From Tolypothrix bouteillei VB521301 (GTDB lineage: Bacteria; Cyanobacteriota; Cyanobacteriia; Cyanobacteriales; Nostocaceae): DNA of 64,000 nucleotides. The translations under genes were made by a program, and so were the position numbers. The DNA is taken from the NCBI RefSeq assembly GCF_000760695.4, contig NZ_JHEG04000001.1:3072452-3136451 (forward strand). The letters are read 5' to 3'. The notes beneath the pieces were generated by a model. It was not told the origin of the DNA. It saw only the letters and a list, made by a program, of their open reading frames with translations, and did no database searches. This document shows positions 58,201-64,000 of this stretch, one piece after another; the first letter of the stretch is position 1, and each line of letters begins with the position of its first letter.

Positions 58201-58434
58201 ATGACCATTACTAACGTTGTACAGGGCATTTGGGCATTTTCTGCAATTGGAATGATTGTTTTAGTTTTACTACACAGCCCCAAAGGAGATGGTATAGCAG
58301 CGATCGGCGGACAAGCTCAATTATTTAGCAGCACCAAGAGTGCTGAAAATACTTTAAACCGCGTTACATGGGCGCTTACAGTCATTTTTCTGGGTTTAAC
58401 CGTGGTTTTAAGTGCAGGTTGGTTGCCAAAATAA
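58201..58434 (+). CDS. secG: Preprotein translocase subunit SecG
   Basis: A 77-residue two-helix membrane protein that assists SecYE in protein export. The first helix (GIWAFSAIGMIVLVLLH) is followed by the conserved cytosolic loop SPKGDGIAAIGGQAQLF and the second helix (VTWALTVIFLGLTVVLSAG). The order gpmI-secG is what I expect in cyanobacteria. Start ATG at 58201. Confidence 0.93.
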   Translation: MTITNVVQGIWAFSAIGMIVLVLLHSPKGDGIAAIGGQAQLFSSTKSAENTLNRVTWALTVIFLGLTVVLSAGWLPK

Positions 58435-58481
58435 ACACCTGCAAGTGACCGAAAAATTCAGGAGATCGAGATCGTGTTCGG

Positions 58482-58522
58482 CTAAAGACTCATAAATTAA
58501 TGAGTTTTCAGGTGTGCTTTAG
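58482..58522 (+). terminator. Probable terminator after secG
   Basis: ACTCAT (58488-58493) and ATGAGT (58500-58505) form a stem with loop AAATTA followed by TTTT; CTAAAG/CTTTAG closes outside. It is close upstream of the metalloprotease gene. Confidence 0.45.
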
Positions 58523-58546
58523 TGCAAGCAAAGTATTAATCCGAAC

Positions 58547-59386
58547 ATGATACAAAGACTCTGGTCACTGAAAATAGCTATGAAACTTAGCATTTTTAGA
58601 AAAATAAATATAAAAATCTCGATATGGCAGCGCTTAATTGCCTCCTTAGTATTGGCAATTGTTACAGCACTGCTTATTGTTTTGCCTAACTCTCCAATCC
58701 TGGCTGATGGTAAAAACCCATCCCCTCAACTCTCCCAATCTTCTCCATCTTTTCCCAAACCCCATCCTCTACCGCTAACACTGGCACAATGGCAAGATCC
58801 CGCAAACAGTGGAGATTATTTTGCACAAGTGACACCAGTTGAAGAAGGTTACTTAGTTTGGTCGAAATTTCCCGTTCGGGTTTACGTGGAACCACCGAGG
58901 GCGGTCAATAACCCACAAGCAGAGGCATGGGTTAAGTCTGTTGTACAAGCAGTACAGGAATGGAATGCGTATTTACCCCTAACAGTTATTGAAAAACCAG
59001 AGGAAGCTGATATTACTATCGTGCGCAAGGCTCCTCCACTTCAAACTTCTTCAGATAGCAAAATTCCCCGTGCGCGTTCTGCCCAAACTACTTATAGAGT
59101 ATACATCAGCAAAAATAATCTTCTGTCTCATCGCTTTGCAATTTTGCTGAGTCCCAGCCAAACAGGTCAGTATGTTTTGGCAGCTGCTCGTCACGAACTC
59201 GGTCACGCTTTGGGCATTTGGGGACACAGTCCGCAACAAACCGATGCTTTGTACTTTTCCCAAGTCCGCAATCCACCACCAATTTCTCCGCGAGATGCGA
59301 ACACGTTGAAGCGGGTTTACGAACAACCAACGACTTTGGGATGGTCAGTAAATGTCGCAAACCCGAGTCGGTCACCTCGATCGTGA
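58547..59386 (+). CDS. Matrixin-like zinc metalloprotease
   Basis: A 279-residue protein with an N-terminal membrane anchor or signal (about 30-52) and a catalytic domain from about 105. The zinc motif HELGHALGIWGH at 216-227 (HExxHxxGxxH) defines a metzincin; the preceding AARHELGH and following DALYFSQ resemble cyanobacterial peptidase M10-like proteins. It should act outside the cytoplasm, on an unknown substrate. The Ser/Pro-rich linker (NPSPQLSQSSPSFPKPH) follows the anchor. The Met-turn region after the zinc site is short. Start ATG at 58547; M12 is an alternative. Confidence 0.8.
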   Translation: MIQRLWSLKIAMKLSIFRKINIKISIWQRLIASLVLAIVTALLIVLPNSPILADGKNPSPQLSQSSPSFPKPHPLPLTLAQWQDPANSGDYFAQVTPVEEGYLVWSKFPVRVYVEPPRAVNNPQAEAWVKSVVQAVQEWNAYLPLTVIEKPEEADITIVRKAPPLQTSSDSKIPRARSAQTTYRVYISKNNLLSHRFAILLSPSQTGQYVLAAARHELGHALGIWGHSPQQTDALYFSQVRNPPPISPRDANTLKRVYEQPTTLGWSVNVANPSRSPRS

Positions 59387-59395
59387 GGGGCTGCT

Positions 59396-59431
59396 AGATC
59401 TCGGACTTTTTCAATAAGAAGTCCGAGATCT
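59396..59431. terminator. Perfect 13-bp bidirectional terminator
   Basis: AGATCTCGGACTT (59396-59408) pairs perfectly with AAGTCCGAGATCT (59419-59431) around a ten-base loop. It lies between the metalloprotease gene and the convergent broken TPR gene. Confidence 0.75.
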
Positions 59432-59477
59432 GAATCGGTTGTTATTACTGCAAAAGTGCCTGAAATCGTTTATTTTT

Positions 59478-60054
59478 TCACAAAGTATCTAGATCTGCAT
59501 CGGTTCTTGCAGCAGCTAGATACTTTGCTCGATTAAGCTTAATAGCTCGGGCAATGCAATCCACAGCTAGAGTTGCTTTGCCCTGACGCATAACAGTAAC
59601 CTTTGTTGTAAATAGCATTTGCAAGGTCGGGTTTGATTTGCAAGGCGCGGTCAATGCTCTCATGGGCTTCGCGATATTTTCCCAAAATGGCAAGAGAGTT
59701 TCCCTTCGAGTCCCAAGCTTCATAATCATAGGGATATAATGACAGTAAGAGATCGTAGCTTTCCAATGCTTCTTTATGCTTGCCCCATTCAACCAAGATT
59801 AAGCTACGATTGCTTAAAACACGGCGATCTTTAGGGCTCAGAGCAAGAGCACGATTCAAACTCTCAAGAGACTCTGCGTAACGCTTCAAATGTCCTAGAG
59901 CCAATCCATGACATCACCAGGCATCACTATAGGTGGGATCGAGCTTTAAAGCTTCTTCCAAGGAAGCGATCGCCATACTATACTTCCTTGCCTCAAAAAG
60001 CCGAAGCCCTTCATCAAACAAAGTTTTAGCTTGTGCTTCCGGGTGTTCTTGCAT
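59478..60054 (-). pseudogene. TPR-repeat protein, broken by a stop codon and a frameshift
   Basis: The minus-strand frame from the ATG at 60054 (MQEHPEAQAKTLFDEGLRL...) gives TPR units up to SDAW, then TGA at 59916-59914, after which the same frame continues with CHGLALGHLKRY and further TPR units (ALALSPKDRRVL, IYNKGYCYA). Near 59581-59589 the frame shifts: one base more or two fewer would join it to GKATLAVDCIARAIKL and the end RTDADLDTL at 59478. Several intact TPR units show this was a protein-interaction protein. Two independent lesions argue for a pseudogene; sequencing error or recoding is possible but less likely. About 190 residues if repaired. Confidence 0.75.
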
Positions 60055-60288
60055 GAGTCTTGCAAAACTGAGATGAAAGACAGGATAACATGGTTAGCAT
60101 TCTCGTTTCTTCTAGAAAAAATTCCCTGAAAGCAACCAAAAATGCTGAATATTCTAGTGCAGAAAGTCATGTTCAATGTAATTTCTTTCTTGAGATGTAA
60201 GCTTTCCAAGGCAATGCTTAACTCCTGACAGAGAAATTACTTTTCTCCCTCCGCTAGAACGGATAACAAAATGTAGTGAGGATGAATA

Positions 60289-60453
60289 ATGATTTATTTG
60301 GGATATGCCACTTTTTTTCTGATGCTACTGCTAGCGTTATGTGGCTCAATGATTCAAATGAGTGCTGCTCTCGATGAAGCTGACATTCAGGGCTTTTCTG
60401 TTTGGACAAGTATTGCATGCGTGATTGCCGGGTTACCGATAATGCTTTGGTAG
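60289..60453 (+). CDS. 54-residue double-membrane-helix protein
   Basis: A small ORF from ATG 60289 to TAG 60453. GAGGA about 7 bases upstream is a good ribosome-binding site. The protein has a first hydrophobic helix (YATFFLMLLLALCGSM), a polar loop (QMSAALDEADIQ) and a second helix (WTSIACVIAGLPIMLW), so it is likely a membrane hairpin. It lies divergently from the TPR relic and convergently with the glycosylase gene. Function unknown; a real gene is suggested by RBS, composition and its fit in the gap. Confidence 0.6.
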   Translation: MIYLGYATFFLMLLLALCGSMIQMSAALDEADIQGFSVWTSIACVIAGLPIMLW

Positions 60454-60475
60454 TCTACTCGAACCATCGTAAATG

Positions 60476-61165
60476 CTATTGGGCAGATTGTAGAGAAGAT
60501 TTTTGGATGCAATCATTACATTGATGTCGCAAAGGACACTCTGCACACAGGGGATTTCTCGCCGTACAAACACCAGCCCCAAAGTCAAAAAGTGCTAAAT
60601 TCCAAGCTCCAACTTCGTTTGCGGGAGCTGCTTGTTCAGCCGCTTGCCAAAGGAGGGGACAGCGAGATTTTACCCGACCGCCTTGCAATCCAAAAAATCG
60701 CTCCAAAATCCGAGCAACATTAGTATCAATGACTGCTTTAGGCTGTCCAAAAGCATTAGCACATACCGATCTAGCTATGTATTTGCCTACCCCAGGAAGT
60801 TTTAACAGCTGTGCTTCTTGTTCGGGAATTTTGCCCCCATAGTCTTTGACAATTATCTGTGCTGATTTATGCAGTCGTTCTGCTCTAAAAGCAAGACCTA
60901 ATGGCTGTAAAAGTCCTGATATCTCAGCAACAGAAGCGTTTGCGAGCAACCCAACTGTGGGATAGCGTTGCATAAATATCTCGTACAAAGAAGCGACCGA
61001 AGGTGCATTGGTCTTTTGCAGAAAAACTTCAGCAACCAAGATAGCATAAGGGTCTTGAGTATTGCGCCAAGCAAATTGCCTGCGGTTCAGCTTTGCCCAA
61101 GTTAGCAGTTGCTCGCGAAACCATTTGAGTTTCTCTTTATTGAGATAGATGGAATGTCCGCTCAT
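60476..61165 (-). CDS. HhH-GPD DNA glycosylase, MutY-like fold, probably T/G-mismatch type (MIG-like)
   Basis: A 229-residue base-excision enzyme with helix-hairpin-helix LPGVGKYI at 123-130, catalytic Asp D147 (VIDTNV), and a 4Fe-4S loop C200-X6-C207-X2-C210-X5-C216. E46 in AEVFLQKT lies where MutY has its catalytic Glu. The residue after GVGK is Tyr129: from family knowledge MutY has Ser and EndoIII Lys there, while thymine-DNA glycosylase MIG has Tyr. The C-terminal MutT-like domain of MutY is absent. So I infer removal of T from T/G mismatches, such as those from deaminated 5-methylcytosine, rather than A from A/8-oxoG. No methyltransferase gene is next to it. Confidence 0.8.
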   Translation of the reverse strand: MSGHSIYLNKEKLKWFREQLLTWAKLNRRQFAWRNTQDPYAILVAEVFLQKTNAPSVASLYEIFMQRYPTVGLLANASVAEISGLLQPLGLAFRAERLHKSAQIIVKDYGGKIPEQEAQLLKLPGVGKYIARSVCANAFGQPKAVIDTNVARILERFFGLQGGRVKSRCPLLWQAAEQAAPANEVGAWNLALFDFGAGVCTARNPLCAECPLRHQCNDCIQKSSLQSAQ

Positions 61166-61453
61166 TGAATGGTCGCTCCGGTGCCGCTTATCATGCTAGT
61201 CTGGGCTATATTTGGGCTTAATTTTTGTTTAAGTCCCACTAGTGACTTGCTTGTATATTTCAGTATATTTCAGGAAAAATACTAACACAATTTTTCCTAA
61301 ACCTACGCAGTGTTGATCTTCCTGCTGTATTGCTGGAATAGGCGTTCCCATACAACAATTTAGCTTTTTTAATCTCTTAATAGACGTAGCAGAACGACTT
61401 TGATAAATTACTATAATAACCGTTCCGCTACATCTTGGTATTACAAGTGACTG
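61166..61453. other. Spacer between glycosyltransferase and glycosylase, nothing recognised
   Basis: AT-rich 288-base spacer between two minus-strand genes. A repeat of TATATTTCAG (61253 and 61264) is the only feature noticed. Confidence 0.3.
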
Positions 61454-62602
61454 CTAAGCACCGCGACTGTATTGAAAGCTGCGCTGCTTGAGAACTTCAG
61501 CGTACAGTTCTACCAATCTAGCAATGTTTTTATTGAGAGTATAACTATCTAACACTCTTTGTCTCGCTTTTTGCCCTAACAAAGTTGTTACTTCCGGATG
61601 GTCTTGGAACAGTGGCAGAAGTGTTCTTAATTGAGAACGGACTGTTTTTGGATTGAGAACAACTCCCGCTCCTTTATCCAGTACTTCCCCATCTGCACCT
61701 ACATCTGTTGCTATACAAGCAATTCCACAAGACATTGCCTCTAGGAGTGATAGAGATAAACCTTCTACAAGTGAAGGCAAAATAAACACATCACCACCCC
61801 GCAAAATTTCGATGCGCCGTTGTTCGTCGGCTACAAATCCCAACCAAACGATGTTGTATTCTTCTCCGTAAAACGTTTCTAGTGATGGCTTTAACGGACC
61901 ATCACCAACAACAAGTAATTTGCTTTGGGGACCCATATCCGCCTGCTTCCATGCTCGAAGCAAAGCTTCAACATTCTTCTCTGGAGCTATACGACCTTGA
62001 TAGACAAACAAACGGTTGGCTCGAAACTCAGCTTTAACCTGAGAAGGACCGGGAGAATACTTGACCACATCTACGCCATTGGGAATCACGGCGATATTAT
62101 CTTCCGGAACTCCCAAGCGTGCTAACAAATCTCGCTGAATCTGGGAAAAAACTATCGTGCGATCGTAGTTGCCCAGAAAAGGTGCGTAGAGTTGATAAGC
62201 TAAAAGCTGTGTTCCCGATACAAGTTTTGCTCCTTTACCTGCAAAGGGGGTATGAAAAGTCGCAATTAGAGGCAAGTTCAGCTTTTCACAAATTTCCGGT
62301 AAAACAAAGTCAAGGGGAGACAGAGTCAGCGAAGCATGAACTATATCTGGTTTGATACGTCGCAATGACTGAGTCAACACCTTAGTCGCGTTCAAAGTCG
62401 GAATTGTGTAAACCTGGGACTTGTAAATGAAGGGTAAAGTTACTTCTTGGCAATTAGGCCAATTGTCCGAATCAGATTCTTCTTGAGCAAAATGAAGAAA
62501 GCTAACTTGATGTCCTCCGTCTAGCAATGCGTTTGTAATTTCTCTGCTATAGGTGACATTACCGCAAAAGGGAGATTTTTTTCCAATCCAGGCTATACGC
62601 AT
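61454..62602 (-). CDS. Glycosyltransferase family 4
   Basis: A 382-residue retaining glycosyltransferase (GT-B fold). The N-terminal half binds the acceptor (GKKSPFCGNVTYSREI; GGHQVSFLHF near 30). The C-terminal half binds the nucleotide-sugar: FVYQGRIAPEKNVEALL near 208, VVGDGPLK near 235, and the EX7E motif in PSLVEGLSLSLLEAMSCG near 285-300. It resembles phosphatidylinositol- or lipid-glycosyltransferases but the sugar and acceptor cannot be read. No polysaccharide cluster surrounds it. Start ATG 62602. Confidence 0.88.
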   Translation of the reverse strand: MRIAWIGKKSPFCGNVTYSREITNALLDGGHQVSFLHFAQEESDSDNWPNCQEVTLPFIYKSQVYTIPTLNATKVLTQSLRRIKPDIVHASLTLSPLDFVLPEICEKLNLPLIATFHTPFAGKGAKLVSGTQLLAYQLYAPFLGNYDRTIVFSQIQRDLLARLGVPEDNIAVIPNGVDVVKYSPGPSQVKAEFRANRLFVYQGRIAPEKNVEALLRAWKQADMGPQSKLLVVGDGPLKPSLETFYGEEYNIVWLGFVADEQRRIEILRGGDVFILPSLVEGLSLSLLEAMSCGIACIATDVGADGEVLDKGAGVVLNPKTVRSQLRTLLPLFQDHPEVTTLLGQKARQRVLDSYTLNKNIARLVELYAEVLKQRSFQYSRGA

Positions 62603-63119
62603 TCTTTGTTAGCTATCAGGAAAGCGAAATTAATTATATTAACTTTTTGTCTTTTTTTGATCGGTTCTGTTTGAAATTTTACTTGTTGGTTATTGAGTCA
62701 TCATAAAGACTTCAAAAATCACTGCCTTTACAGAAAAGCTGAAATCTTTCCGGACAGTAAATCTTTGACTTCACTTACTCTCTCAAGAATATTAATTCAA
62801 CAAAACATTTCCCAGATACTAACGATCGCATTCAGTGACAGTCTTTGTCAATTCCCAATAAGCATGAGAAAAGATCGACGATCGCTGGTCATCGGTTACT
62901 GGTTGAAGCCTTTGTCGATACCCAACAAGTATGAGAGAACTCTTCAATGTGGTAAGTTTACCATGAAAAGCGAAGCTTTCAGTCAACAAGCAAGCAATAA
63001 AAGCTGAATCTTGACTCAAATAATCATTCAAAAATAAAGAACTCCAAGCAAGAGGGGTTAGCTACCTCAGGACACCGGAAATCAACTGCTAATTGTCTGC
63101 TTTACCTAGCACTTTTTAT
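62603..63119. other. 517-base spacer with a short direct repeat
   Basis: A 26-base element TTTGTC(A/G)AT(T/A)CCCAA... occurs at 62844-62869 and 62911-62936, with 22 of 26 bases matching and 67 bases between starts. A 104-residue frame starting at a TTG (62693) crosses both copies but has no RBS and unlikely composition; I do not call it. Nothing else recognised. Confidence 0.45.
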
Positions 63120-64000
63120 TCATTCTGTTGCGCCCAGTTCAGGAGACGATGACTTGGAAGAGTTGAACCAGGTTAATACACCACCTGAAAAGACGATCGC
63201 AGCTAATGCCAAAAAGACTGCTTGCAATCCAATAAAAGTTTCCGCCAAACCAGCCAGTGCTAGAGGTAGAGTCAGAGCGATGTTAATAACGTTGTTTTGC
63301 AAACCAAAAACTTTGCCACGCATTTCTGCAGGAGTTTCTGTTTGGATAGCCGTTTGCATGGGAATACCTATCAATGCCCCAAAAACACCAACTAGCGTTA
63401 CTAACGCCAGAACAACCCAGAGTTGTTTGGTAAATATCGATAAACCAATAAGAGATGCGCCCACACCCAAACAACCAAATAAACTGAGTTGAGTGTATGA
63501 AAAGCGCTGACAGAACAGCCCTAAAATTGTTGCTCCTAAAGCAATGCCAACTCCACCTGCAGCCAGCAAGAAGCCAAATTGAGATGCTTTTAAATGCGGA
63601 ATAACTTCTGCCATCCGAACAGCAAGAACGGTTAAAGCAGCAAAGACGGAGAATAATATTATAAGTTGCAGCAAAGCATTGCGAAGACGAGGATTTTCTC
63701 CCAAATACCGAAACCCATCCCGCAAGTCAGCTAAAACATGAGGTGCTTCTTCATCAGGTTTGTGCGGTTTTTCGTGAGTGGTTAGGAGTAACAAAATAAT
63801 TCCTGCGATCGCATAGCTACCACCAACCACTATTTCTTTCCCGAGCCCGTAACTCCCACCAAGTTGCGCCCAAATTCGATCTGCCACACCCAACAGAGGT
63901 TCCCCTACCGCAAACCCAACTATCACCGACGCCATCATCGTTGTGGTGTAAAGTGAGTTAGCAGAAAGTAAATGTTGCTCTTGTACCACTAAAGGAATTG
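63120..64000 (-). CDS. MFS transporter, N-terminal part outside the window
   Basis: The frame is open through base 64000, so at least the first part of the gene is missing. The visible roughly 290 residues contain about eight hydrophobic helices (ALLQLIILFSVFAALTVLAV, FGFLLAAGGVGIALGATIL, VVLALVTLVGVFGALIGI) and a cytoplasmic loop. It ends in NSSKSSSPELGATE. The pattern and the PMQTAIQTETPAEMRGKVFG segment fit an MFS multidrug-efflux type permease (six helices plus six). The start reported by the first GTG at 63989 is not the true start. Substrate unknown. Confidence 0.8.
   Translation of the reverse strand, partial: IPLVVQEQHLLSANSLYTTTMMASVIVGFAVGEPLLGVADRIWAQLGGSYGLGKEIVVGGSYAIAGIILLLLTTHEKPHKPDEEAPHVLADLRDGFRYLGENPRLRNALLQLIILFSVFAALTVLAVRMAEVIPHLKASQFGFLLAAGGVGIALGATILGLFCQRFSYTQLSLFGCLGVGASLIGLSIFTKQLWVVLALVTLVGVFGALIGIPMQTAIQTETPAEMRGKVFGLQNNVINIALTLPLALAGLAETFIGLQAVFLALAAIVFSGGVLTWFNSSKSSSPELGATE

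Noticed and set aside
59946..60209. 87-residue minus-strand frame in the TPR region
   Set aside because: It is a shadow; the correct frame is the TPR frame from 60054, which contains clear repeats.
62693..63007. 104-residue frame starting with TTG
   Set aside because: It runs through a direct repeat, lacks an RBS and resembles no protein family.

Overview
The window looks like chromosomal DNA from a filamentous, probably heterocyst-forming cyanobacterium. The evidence is the many GCGATCGC (HIP1-type) octamers, short heptameric repeats between genes, giant hybrid Ser/Thr-His kinases, several Uma2 genes, a desC-desA-desB desaturase cluster, a cyanobacterial-type divinyl chlorophyllide reductase and Ycf45. 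It is ordinary accessory-rich chromosome. I saw no phage, no complete insertion sequence, no CRISPR array, no tRNA and no rRNA.

Layout. 1-8.0 kb: a hypothetical protein open to the window edge, a flavodoxin-like protein, a WD40 protein with a C-terminal J-domain, a membrane-inserted GNAT, a Tat/lipobox Rieske protein, the chlorophyll-biosynthesis reductase BciB and a PhoX-type phosphatase with a possible Pho box. 8.0-20.5 kb: two ~1,940-residue kinase paralogues facing each other tail to tail, with the same leader sequence, different PAS domains, and a decayed piece of another copy beside each. 20.5-29.8 kb: a TAXI-type binding protein with two membrane segments, a methionine gamma-lyase-family PLP enzyme, three desaturases (delta-9, delta-12, omega-3), and a ProA-like protein whose catalytic cysteine is replaced by valine. 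29.8-42.4 kb: a KMO/UbiH-like flavin monooxygenase, Ycf45, a tandem pair of nearly identical Uma2 genes, mtnA, a small barrel-like protein, an RDD-pentapeptide fusion and a CACHE sensor kinase.

42.5-50.7 kb holds the most system-like locus: a minus-strand operon of six closely spaced genes, in transcription order a SWIM-like zinc protein, an unrecognised 458-residue protein, a VWA protein, a Uma2 nuclease, a MoxR-type AAA+ ATPase and a 957-residue DUF5682 protein. The MoxR/VWA/DUF5682/SWIM core matches, from memory, the E. coli yehL/yehP/yehM/yehQ set, whose job is not established. The 458-residue protein and the Uma2 gene are the additions. 50.7-54.5 kb is a sensor kinase plus REC-PAS-GAF-GGDEF pair. 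54.6-64 kb holds an ABC-F ATPase, gpmI-secG, a matrixin-like metalloprotease, a broken TPR gene, a 54-residue membrane protein, a short HhH-GPD glycosylase with the tyrosine typical of T/G-mismatch enzymes, a GT4 glycosyltransferase and an MFS transporter cut by the window edge.

A recurring theme is that small repeats enter genes: they supply the last codons of the DUF5682 and GGDEF genes and in-frame low-complexity linkers in the 42-50 kb operon. All functions are read from motifs and family memory; no search was run.
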